From Sphingomonas sp. UNC305MFCol5.2 (lineage in GTDB: Bacteria; Pseudomonadota; Alphaproteobacteria; Sphingomonadales; Sphingomonadaceae), in the NCBI RefSeq assembly GCF_000712135.1, contig NZ_JOOE01000001.1, positions 744,001-808,000 on the forward strand: a stretch of 64,000 nt of DNA. Reading direction: 5' to 3'. The first letter of the stretch is position 1. The number at the start of each line of letters is the position of its first letter. Shown here in pieces: positions 9,186 through 16,447 of this stretch. The notes beneath the pieces are model-generated. The model was not told where the DNA came from. It worked only from the letters and a program-made list of their open reading frames with translations, and did not search any database. The position numbers and the translations under genes are program-made.

Positions 9186-10583
9186 TCACTTCCGCATGGG
9201 AAGCCTGAACACGAACCGCGCGCCCATTCCGGGTGCGCTATCGACGATGATGTCGCCGCCCATCGCCCGGGCGAGCCGCCGCGCGATGTACAACCCGAGG
9301 CCCGATCCGCCCGGCTCGCTGTCGTCGACGCGCCCGAACTTCTCGAATATCCGCGCGTGATCCTCCGGCGCGATGCCCTTGCCCTGATCGGCGACGATCA
9401 CGCAGCCCATGCCGCCTTCGCGCTCGAGCCGGATCCACACCATCCCGCCCGGCGGCGAATACCGCACCGCATTGCCGATCAGATTGACCATCACCTGCAG
9501 CGCGCGACGGAATTCGCCGGTCACCGGCAATCCCTCGTCCGTCGCCGGCTTGTCGATCCGTACGTCGGATTGCGCCGCCCGCACCCCGAGCAGCCCCGCC
9601 GCGCGCCGCGCGACATCGGCAAGGTCGATCGGTTCGATCAGTATCGCGAAGTCTTCGCGCTCGATCGCCTGCAGATCGACCAGATCCTCGACCAGTCCCA
9701 GCAGATGCCGCCCGGCGTTGGCGATATCGCTGGCATATTCGGCATAATCGGGCTTGAGCGGTCCATCCAGTTGCGCGCTGATGCTGTCGGCATTGGCGAT
9801 GATCTTGCCGAGCGGCCCGCGCAACGCGCGATCGAGCCGTTGGCTGAACGAATCGGGAAAGCCGCCGAAGGCCGCCGCGGGCGCCGGCAAAGGCGTGTCG
9901 GGGCCCGGCTCGGGCGGCAGCGGCGCCTCGAGCATGTGCGCGGCGCCGACGAATCCGGCGAAACGTCCGCCGGGATCGCTACGCGGCGTCGCCGCGAGCC
10001 GCACCATCCGCCCGGTGCCGCGAATCTCGGCCTTCTGTCCGTCGAACTGTGCCTGCGCCGCCACGGCGTCGAGGATCGGCAGGTTGCCGCTCTCGTCCTG
10101 TTCCAGATGAAAGAGGCGCGTCAGCGGATGGCCGAGCATCTCGCTTGAATCGAATCCGTAGCGCTCACCGGCCTCGATCGAGAGGAAAGTGATGCGCAGC
10201 GATGCGTCTGTCTCCCACAACCAGTCGGCGGCCGAGCGGAAGAAGTCGCCATCGCGCTCCAGTTCGTTACCGATCGCGCGCCATGCCGGGCGCTGGCGCC
10301 ATCCGCTCACTTCGAGCCGCACCCCGCCGTCCTCGGGCTCGGCGCGAACCCACAGATCGAGATCATCCTCGCCGTCCGCTGCGACTACGTTGCGCGAAAT
10401 GGCGATGCCCAGCCGTTGCGCGAGCCGCGCCAGCGTGGCGATCTGCGGTACCGCGAGCGGTGCGCCCGGCTCACCGCCGGCGCGAAGGTTCAGTTCGGCC
10501 AGCCGCGACTCTGCGTCGATCAGCCGGCCTTCACGGTCGAGCCTTCCGCAGGAAACGGGGAGTGAGCGATCGATCGCGTTCAT
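9186..10583 (-). CDS. PAS-domain histidine-kinase-like protein lacking the acceptor histidine
   Basis: A 465-residue protein with no obvious membrane segment. A PAS-like domain (about residues 110-215, WLWETDASLRITFLS) is followed by a HisKA-like helical pair and a full HATPase domain. The ATPase half is intact: N box NLIGNAVRYSP, G1 DQGKGIAPED, F box IFEKFGR, G2 GGSGLGLYIARR. In the H box, where kinases have HELRTPL, this protein has RALRGPL (about residues 252-258), so the phosphorylated His is replaced by Arg. The start at 10583 overlaps the stop of the DUF2336 gene by 4 bases (ATGA), indicating translational coupling. It could be a pseudokinase or scaffold, or phosphorylate differently. 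No response-regulator gene is adjacent. Confidence 0.88.
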   Translation of the reverse strand: MNAIDRSLPVSCGRLDREGRLIDAESRLAELNLRAGGEPGAPLAVPQIATLARLAQRLGIAISRNVVAADGEDDLDLWVRAEPEDGGVRLEVSGWRQRPAWRAIGNELERDGDFFRSAADWLWETDASLRITFLSIEAGERYGFDSSEMLGHPLTRLFHLEQDESGNLPILDAVAAQAQFDGQKAEIRGTGRMVRLAATPRSDPGGRFAGFVGAAHMLEAPLPPEPGPDTPLPAPAAAFGGFPDSFSQRLDRALRGPLGKIIANADSISAQLDGPLKPDYAEYASDIANAGRHLLGLVEDLVDLQAIEREDFAILIEPIDLADVARRAAGLLGVRAAQSDVRIDKPATDEGLPVTGEFRRALQVMVNLIGNAVRYSPPGGMVWIRLEREGGMGCVIVADQGKGIAPEDHARIFEKFGRVDDSEPGGSGLGLYIARRLARAMGGDIIVDSAPGMGARFVFRLPMRK

Positions 10584-11698
10584 GCCGCGCCACTCGTGCG
10601 GGCCAGCGCCAGCAACGCTGCCCGATAGTCCGGATCGAGCCGGAATGGTGCGATCGCATCGCGGGCGTCGGCACCGGTAACGGCAATGATCGTGTCGAGC
10701 CGATCGGCAAAGCGCTCGACGTCGCGGCGCGGGTCCGCCTCGCACAATGCGAAACCGATCTGCGCAATGGTTTCGCGACTCAGGTCGAGCGCGCGGAGCG
10801 CCAGCCACAACCGGTCTGCGCTCGATTCGAGCACGATCTCCCGGGCAAGCGGGTAGCTCACCCCCAATGCATGAGCGAGCAATGCGATGAACAGGACGAT
10901 GCGCCGGTCGCCCAGCGCCTCGACCAGCATTCGTGGCAGTTCGTCTGACCGGGCATCGATCGCCGCGGCGAAGCGCATCGCCGCCGCTTCCAGCCGATCA
11001 CCCTCGTCATAGGCGACGAGGCTGCGTTGCGCCGCGTCGGACAATGCCCGGTCAAGCACCGGCAGCGCGCCGTCGGCTGCCTCGCTCACGCGCTCGCGCA
11101 GGGCGGCCGCCACCCACCAGACCAGTCGGAAGTGCAACTCGGCGGGCAGGTCGGTCTGAGTCAATTGTCCCGCATCGGGATCGCCGCGCCGCCGGCTTTC
11201 GGCGATCAGCACCGCCATCGCGCCGCTCGCCAGCGCGCGATCCGGGTGCTGGACGAATCGATTGACCAGGCTGGGGCGTTCGGGATCGTCGGGCGCATTG
11301 AGCGGCAACGCCGCGGCGATCGCGTCCTGGCGCACCCGTGCCATGAGCTCGGTCATCAGCGCCGGATCGCGCAGCAGTCCCGAGCGGAACAGCCGATCGC
11401 AGACACTCGCCTCGGTCCGCAGGATCGTCGCGGCGAGCTTGACTTCCCCACGTTCGCTCAACAGCCGTGCGCCATTCTCGCGGATCTCGGCTTCGACGGT
11501 CTCGACCAGTGCCCGCAGCAGCAACGACAGCGCCGCGCGGGTTCGTTCGTCGAGCCGTCCCTCATCGGACAGGAAGAAGTCATCGATCGCTACTGACAGC
11601 CCGTCATGGACGCGCGTCTCCGCAGCCGCCGCGCGCGCGAGCAGCTCAGGAGCGCCGCTGGTGGCGCCGTGGGTTATGTCGACGGGGTTATCCGACAT
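10580..11698 (-). CDS. DUF2336 alpha-helical protein
   Basis: A 372-residue, Ala/Leu/Arg-rich, all-helical protein that I assign to DUF2336, a family concentrated in alphaproteobacteria, with HEAT-like helical repeats and the characteristic FRLVWWVAAALRER segment near the middle. It has no signal peptide or membrane helix, so it should be cytoplasmic. A GAGG ribosome site precedes the ATG at 11698. The stop overlaps the start of the kinase-like gene, and the gene upstream ends only 35 bases away. A partner role for the histidine-kinase-like protein is inferred from the coupling; no biochemical function is known to me. Confidence 0.8.
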   Translation of the reverse strand: MSDNPVDITHGATSGAPELLARAAAAETRVHDGLSVAIDDFFLSDEGRLDERTRAALSLLLRALVETVEAEIRENGARLLSERGEVKLAATILRTEASVCDRLFRSGLLRDPALMTELMARVRQDAIAAALPLNAPDDPERPSLVNRFVQHPDRALASGAMAVLIAESRRRGDPDAGQLTQTDLPAELHFRLVWWVAAALRERVSEAADGALPVLDRALSDAAQRSLVAYDEGDRLEAAAMRFAAAIDARSDELPRMLVEALGDRRIVLFIALLAHALGVSYPLAREIVLESSADRLWLALRALDLSRETIAQIGFALCEADPRRDVERFADRLDTIIAVTGADARDAIAPFRLDPDYRAALLALARTSGAA

Positions 11699-11733
11699 CG
11701 ACCTCTGACTAGCGGAATGTGATTAAAGCGAAG

Positions 11734-12909
11734 CTAAGCTTTTTCCCGGGTACCCTCAACCGCCGCGGCCAGCGTAATGAAAGCATAAAGCGTCGCCGCG
11801 CCCAGCCCGAACTGGATCAGTCCGGCCAGCGCAAACGGCGTCAGTAGCAGCAGATGCGCCGACGGGCTCGCCCACCAGCGCCGATGCCGCGACGGCGCGC
11901 GTTCGATCAGGAATTGCGCCGCCAGCGCCACCGTAGCCAGCACCAAGGGCGTGGTCGTGTCGAGCCGCACACGCTCCATCCAGCCGCAGCCGAGCGCGAC
12001 TCCACCGAACAGCCCCAACAGCGCCCATTCAATTGCCCGGGCGCGTCGCTCCTCACCGCGCAATGCCGCCATCGCGCCGCTCGTCGCGAAGCTTGCCGCG
12101 GAGAGCAGCGAAACGAGCAGCCCCGTGCCCTCCCAATTATATGCGAGCGCTGCGAACGACAGCAAAGCGAGCACGCCTGCCACACCGATCAAACCCCAGC
12201 CGGGCACGTTGCGCGAGACCAGCTCGGGCAGCACCATCCGCGCGATCCGAGTGAATACCCAGCGATCCGCCCAGTCGGTCCGCCGCTCGGTCAGCGCCGC
12301 CATGATCCCGGTGTTGCGCGCCGCCAGCCCCGCGGCGCTGTGCTCGACGGCGTGACCGCTGCGCAGCCAACTCGCCGTCAGCGGGACATGGTCAGCGCCC
12401 GATTGCGCCGCTACGCGCAGCAACGCCGACTGGAAATCGTAATCGTCGGGCATCTGCGCGATTTGCCTGAGCTGGCCGATCGAGATCCGCGCCACCCCCG
12501 CCCAGCAATCGCGCATGTCGAGCCGCTCGATCGCGGCAGGAGAATCGGCATCGTCGGTGACGAGCAGCGCCTCGGGACCGTCATTGCCCATCCGATCCAT
12601 CACCGGATCGGTGGTGACCAGCCCGTCGGCCATCACCAGCACCCGCGCCTCTTCGCCGATCTTCTCGGCCGCTTCCTCGGCCGATCGGACGATCTCGACG
12701 AAGAGATCACGCCGGCTCGCGCGGTGAACTGCGGAGAGCAACGCCGGCGTCATCTTGCCGACCGCCACCAGAACGTGCTGCGCGCCCGCGCCCGAAAGCA
12801 GCCGCACTTGATATTCGAGCAGCGTCATGCCGCCGAATGGCAGCGTCGCGACGAGCGTACCCGGCCGGTCGCTCGCCTCCTCGATCGCAAAAATCAGCCC
12901 CGCCAGCAT
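11734..12909 (-). CDS. Degenerate nucleotidyltransferase / CDP-alcohol phosphotransferase-like membrane protein
   Basis: A 391-residue protein in two parts. Residues about 1-190 look like a Rossmann-type nucleotidyltransferase (MLAGLIFAIEEA, later MTLLEYQVRLLSGAGAQHV) but lack the Gly-rich LAAGxGxR loop. After a segment resembling the hinge of bifunctional inositol-phosphate cytidylyltransferase/DIPP synthases (TDWADRWVFTRIARMVLP), about six hydrophobic helices follow. The metal-binding DGxxAR...GxxxD motif of CDP-alcohol phosphotransferases is not present; the corresponding place reads ATSGAMAALRG. I infer an inactive or repurposed relative. The start is the ATG at 12909; the frame extends to a TTG at 12945 right after the NamZ stop. 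Same strand and spacing as its neighbours, so probably co-transcribed. Confidence 0.65.
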   Translation of the reverse strand: MLAGLIFAIEEASDRPGTLVATLPFGGMTLLEYQVRLLSGAGAQHVLVAVGKMTPALLSAVHRASRRDLFVEIVRSAEEAAEKIGEEARVLVMADGLVTTDPVMDRMGNDGPEALLVTDDADSPAAIERLDMRDCWAGVARISIGQLRQIAQMPDDYDFQSALLRVAAQSGADHVPLTASWLRSGHAVEHSAAGLAARNTGIMAALTERRTDWADRWVFTRIARMVLPELVSRNVPGWGLIGVAGVLALLSFAALAYNWEGTGLLVSLLSAASFATSGAMAALRGEERRARAIEWALLGLFGGVALGCGWMERVRLDTTTPLVLATVALAAQFLIERAPSRHRRWWASPSAHLLLLTPFALAGLIQFGLGAATLYAFITLAAAVEGTREKA

Positions 12910-12945
12910 GATGCGGTCGTTAAGCCCTCGTCCTGCCTTACGCAA

Positions 12946-14142
12946 TCAATACAGTAGGAACGGCCGCCGCGCCTCGATCCAGGCCGCTTCGTCGGGCAGC
13001 GTGATCGTGTCGAGGTCACTCGCCTTCGCACCGGCATCGTCGACCCACTCCCGCAGGCCGGGCCCGCCGTTGATCACATCGATCGCCAGCTTGTCGAAGA
13101 CATATTCGTATGGAAAATCGCGCCACAGATCATAGGACGGACGGAGCGTCCGGATCGCCTTGAAGCCCAGGGCCTGCACCCGCCAGGGCCTGAACGCCTC
13201 GTGATCGTATTGCGGCCCTTCGGCATGAATGAACACGCCCGAGCAGAGCTGCCCGACATGCTTGTGGAACGTCGGCTGGAACCAGATGTCGCGCAGCGTG
13301 CATCCCGAGAGCCAATCCGGCGCCAGTCGACGCATCTCGGCGATAATCGCGCGTGAATCCACGTCGGGAGCGCCGAACAGCTCCAACGGCCGCGTCGTGC
13401 CCCTCCCTTCGGACAAATTGGTGCCCTCGAGCATCACTGTTCCGGCATAAGCCCGCGCCATGTTCACATTCGCCGCATTGGGACTCGGATTGATCCACGG
13501 CCTCTCCGGCGGCCAGCCGAAGCCTGGCCCCGTCTCGGGTTGCCACCCTTCCATCCCTATCACGGTATAGTCCACGTCCAGGCCAAAGTGATGGATGAAC
13601 CAGGACCCCATCTCGCCCAGCGTCATTCCATGCCGCATCGGCATCGGTCCCGCCCCGACAAAGCTCTCCCAGCCGGGCAACAGGGTCAGTCCCTCCACCG
13701 GCCGCCCCGCCGGGTTGGGCCGATCGAGCACCCACACTTGCTTCTCGTGCTGCGCCGCGGCCTCGAGCACGTAGAGCAGGGTCGTCACGAAGGTGTAGAT
13801 CCGGCAGCCGACATCCTGCAGATCGATCAGGATGACATCGAACGTCCCCATCGACTGGCCGGTCGGGCGGCGCACCTCTCCATAGAGGCTGAATACCGGC
13901 ATGCCGTAGGTCGGATCGGTATAGTCCGGCGACTCCATCATATTGTCCTGGAGATCGCCGCGCACCCCGTGCTGCGGCCCGAACACCGCCGAAACGTTGA
14001 GCCCCGTCGCGACCAGCGCGTCGAGCGAATGCGTCAGGTGCGCGGTGACCGAAGCCGGATGCGCGAGCAATGCGACGCGCTTGCCTTCGAGGGGCTTGCG
14101 GAGTTCAGGGTCGGCGAGCAGCCGATCGATGCCGAATTTCAT
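12946..14142 (-). CDS. namZ: DUF1343 protein, NamZ-like exo-beta-N-acetylmuramidase
   Basis: 398 residues of the DUF1343 family, whose characterised member NamZ removes non-reducing-end MurNAc from peptidoglycan fragments. Family features are present: RVALLAHPASV, VFGPQHGVRGD, PVFSLYGE, DLQDVGCRIYTF, WVLDRPNP and the GTNLSEGRGTTRP segment. The ATG at 14142 overlaps the stop of the upstream DOMON-like gene by 4 bases and starts MKFGID. No signal peptide is predicted from this start, so the protein would be cytoplasmic, or exported only if the start is wrong. A role in cell-wall recycling is inferred. The gene symbol follows the characterised homologue and is not certain. Confidence 0.82.
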   Translation of the reverse strand: MKFGIDRLLADPELRKPLEGKRVALLAHPASVTAHLTHSLDALVATGLNVSAVFGPQHGVRGDLQDNMMESPDYTDPTYGMPVFSLYGEVRRPTGQSMGTFDVILIDLQDVGCRIYTFVTTLLYVLEAAAQHEKQVWVLDRPNPAGRPVEGLTLLPGWESFVGAGPMPMRHGMTLGEMGSWFIHHFGLDVDYTVIGMEGWQPETGPGFGWPPERPWINPSPNAANVNMARAYAGTVMLEGTNLSEGRGTTRPLELFGAPDVDSRAIIAEMRRLAPDWLSGCTLRDIWFQPTFHKHVGQLCSGVFIHAEGPQYDHEAFRPWRVQALGFKAIRTLRPSYDLWRDFPYEYVFDKLAIDVINGGPGLREWVDDAGAKASDLDTITLPDEAAWIEARRPFLLY

Positions 14143-14678
14143 GCGCGCATCGCTGCCGGGACTTCGAAGGCGAAGCAAGCCTCATGGTGGAAGTCGGGCT
14201 TCCCCGGCGGGTGCGCGAGCGACCAGAAGGAGCGCTTGCCGCCCGCTTCCTCGATCACTGCGGTGATGCCGACGCACCAGTCATCGTCGGGAAGATCGGA
14301 CAGGTCCACCGCCGCGCGCATCTCGCCGCCCCACCATTCGATCGCCGGTGTTATCAGCGGCAGCTCGACCATGCCCGCGCGATAATCGCTGAAGCGATAG
14401 GCAGCCCATTCGCCCGAAGGCGAGAAATTGAATTCGTAATAGCCGCTGCCGCGATCAGGTCGGACGAACAGTTCGAAACAGCTGTGCTTCCATAGTTCGT
14501 CCGTACGCTGCGGGCGCGCGGGCGGTGGCGCGATCAGATCGTCGGCGCCCTCGACGCGATATTCGACAAGCCACCGGCCATCGCCACCGCACGCCAGCAT
14601 CACCTCGATACCGCGCACCGAGACCGGCGCGAAATCGGGATGCGGCACCAGCGTCCCATTGCCCAATCCTCTCCCCAA
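14139..14678 (-). CDS. DOMON-like domain protein
   Basis: A 179-residue protein of the DOMON-like (CBM9-type) beta-sandwich kind seen in sphingomonads: a first strand region (VEYRVEG), the [13 protein letters not shown] segment, [15 protein letters not shown], and a late [11 protein letters not shown] strand. Such folds bind sugars or haem in other families; the ligand here is unknown. No signal peptide is visible. The gene heads a reverse run whose next member (NamZ-like) starts inside its stop codon, which suggests a carbohydrate or peptidoglycan context. Only 32 bases separate its start from tyrS on the other strand, so the promoters of the two genes overlap. Confidence 0.72.
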   Translation of the reverse strand: MGRGLGNGTLVPHPDFAPVSVRGIEVMLACGGDGRWLVEYRVEGADDLIAPPPARPQRTDELWKHSCFELFVRPDRGSGYYEFNFSPSGEWAAYRFSDYRAGMVELPLITPAIEWWGGEMRAAVDLSDLPDDDWCVGITAVIEEAGGKRSFWSLAHPPGKPDFHHEACFAFEVPAAMRA

Positions 14679-14710
14679 GGCACTTCCTCCATGCTAGGCG
14701 GCGCGGCATC

Positions 14711-15937
14711 ATGACCGAATTCCAGTCCGATCTGCTCCGCCTGCTCTCTTCGCGCGGCTATATCCACCAGGTTACCGACCCCGAGGGTCTGGATGCCCTT
14801 GCCGCGCGCCAGGTCGTTCCCGGCTATATCGGCTTCGACCCCACCGCGCCGTCGCTCCATGTCGGCAGCCTCGTCCAGATCATGCTGCTTCGCCGGCTCC
14901 AGCAGGCGGGCCACAAGCCCATCGTCCTCATGGGCGGCGGCACCGGCAAGGTCGGCGACCCCAGCTTCAAGGACGAGGCCCGCAAGCTGATGACGGTCGA
15001 AACGATCGCCGGCAACATAGCCTCGATCAAGACGGTGTTCGAGAACTTCCTTACCTTCGGCGACGGGCCCACCGACGCAGTGATGGTCGACAATGCCGAA
15101 TGGCTCGACGCGCTCGAATATCTTCCTTTCCTGCGCGACTACGGCCAGCATTTCTCGGTCAACCGGATGCTCAGCTTCGACTCGGTCAAGCTGCGGCTCG
15201 ACCGCGAGCAGTCGCTGTCGTTCCTCGAATTCAACTACATGATCCTCCAGGCCTACGACTTCCTCGAGCTGTCGCGCCGTGCCGCGTGCCGCCTGCAGAT
15301 GGGCGGCTCGGATCAATGGGGGAACATCGTCAACGGCATCGAGCTCTCGCGCCGCGTCGACGGCACCGAGGTCTATGGCGTCACCACCCCGCTGATCACT
15401 ACCGCGGACGGCGGGAAGATGGGCAAGACCATGTCGGGCGCGGTGTGGCTCAACCCTGATCAGCTCTCGCATTACGATTACTGGCAGTTCTGGCGGAACA
15501 CTGACGATCGCGATGTCGGCCGCTTCCTGCGGCTGTTCACCGATCTGCCGCTCGAGGAGATCGTCCGGCTGGAGGGGCTCGCAGGTGCCGAGATCAACGA
15601 GGCCAAGAAGATCCTCGCCAACCTCGCCACCGCTATGTGCCGCGGCGCGACCGCTGCCGAGGAAGCCGCAGAAACCGCGCGCCGCACGTTCGAGGAAGGC
15701 GCCGCCGGCGAGGCGCTGCCGAGCTTCACGGTGCCCGGGGGCAGCATCAACATCGTCGATGCGCTGGTCGGCCTGGCGCTATGCCCTTCCAAGGGTGAGG
15801 CCCGACGGAAAATCGCCGAGGGCGCGATCAAGATCGACGATCAGCCGGTAGGCGATCCGATGGCCGTGGTCGCCGTGGCCGGGCAAGTGAAAGTCAGCTT
15901 CGGCAAGAAGCGCCACGGACTTCTGGTGCCTGCCTGA
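14711..15937 (+). CDS. tyrS: Tyrosyl-tRNA synthetase
   Basis: A class I synthetase of 408 residues. The HIGH-equivalent reads [10 protein letters not shown], the tyrosine pocket contains QAYDFLEL and [11 protein letters not shown], and the KMSKS-equivalent reads GKMGKTMSG. An S4 RNA-binding domain closes the protein ([18 protein letters not shown]). The ATG at 14711 starts [10 protein letters not shown], which aligns with the family N-terminus; the frame is open further upstream into the divergent gene. Confidence 0.97.
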   Translation: MTEFQSDLLRLLSSRGYIHQVTDPEGLDALAARQVVPGYIGFDPTAPSLHVGSLVQIMLLRRLQQAGHKPIVLMGGGTGKVGDPSFKDEARKLMTVETIAGNIASIKTVFENFLTFGDGPTDAVMVDNAEWLDALEYLPFLRDYGQHFSVNRMLSFDSVKLRLDREQSLSFLEFNYMILQAYDFLELSRRAACRLQMGGSDQWGNIVNGIELSRRVDGTEVYGVTTPLITTADGGKMGKTMSGAVWLNPDQLSHYDYWQFWRNTDDRDVGRFLRLFTDLPLEEIVRLEGLAGAEINEAKKILANLATAMCRGATAAEEAAETARRTFEEGAAGEALPSFTVPGGSINIVDALVGLALCPSKGEARRKIAEGAIKIDDQPVGDPMAVVAVAGQVKVSFGKKRHGLLVPA

Positions 15938-16019
15938 TCGGCACGTAAGTCTATGTTAAGCAGCTTCGTTTGAACGGAATTCACGCTAGAGCGATATCAG
16001 GGAAGCCGTACCTCAAGGT

Positions 16020-16358
16020 TTGAGCGAGGCGCCCGTGAGTTTCAGCATCGGCAATCTGGCTATCGCCGACGACCGGCAGGCAATGCGCGACGACGTGCAT
16101 TATCGTGCGCGGGCGTTCGGCCCCGATGCGCGGCAGCTCACTTTCCTGATCGTGAACATCTCGCCGCACGGACTGATGGCGCGCTGCGAGACGCCGTTCG
16201 AGACCGGAGACCGCCTTCGCGTCGTGCTTCCCGGTGCGGGGGCCGTCGTCGCGGAAGTCCGCTGGTGGCTGGGCGGGCGGCTCGGCTGCCAGTTCGAACC
16301 AGCGATCGATCTCGCGACTTACTACGAACTCATCGCCACCATGCTGAAGGGCAAGTGA
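16020..16358 (+). CDS. PilZ-domain protein
   Basis: A 112-residue single-domain protein. The second PilZ motif (D/N-x-S-x-x-G) is present as NISPHG, and the strands around it (LTFLIVNIS, DRLRVVLP, VAEVRWW, RLGCQFEP) follow the PilZ barrel. The first motif, RxxxR, which contacts cyclic-di-GMP, is not clean: the region reads RDDVHYRAR. Binding of the second messenger is therefore uncertain. The TTG at 16020 is taken as start; a GTG at 16035 with GAGG upstream is an equally good candidate. An EAL phosphodiesterase gene lies 7 kb away. Confidence 0.75.
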   Translation: MSEAPVSFSIGNLAIADDRQAMRDDVHYRARAFGPDARQLTFLIVNISPHGLMARCETPFETGDRLRVVLPGAGAVVAEVRWWLGGRLGCQFEPAIDLATYYELIATMLKGK

Positions 16359-16363
16359 TACGC

Positions 16364-16444
16364 AGTGCTCCTGCGAAAGCAGGAGCCCAGGGCGGCAAGC
16401 GATGCGCCTGTGACTCCGGGCTCCTGCTTTCGCAGGAGCACTGA
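16364..16444. repeat. Perfect 26-bp inverted repeat made of two hairpins
   Basis: The arm at 16364-16389 is the exact reverse complement of 16419-16444, with 29 bases between. Each arm is itself a hairpin: GCTCCTGC, GAAA loop, GCAGGAGC on the left and the mirror form with a TTTC loop on the right. It fills the space between the convergent PilZ and recG genes and probably ends both transcripts. The nested layout is that of paired REP-type elements. Confidence 0.8.
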
Positions 16445-16447
16445 CAG

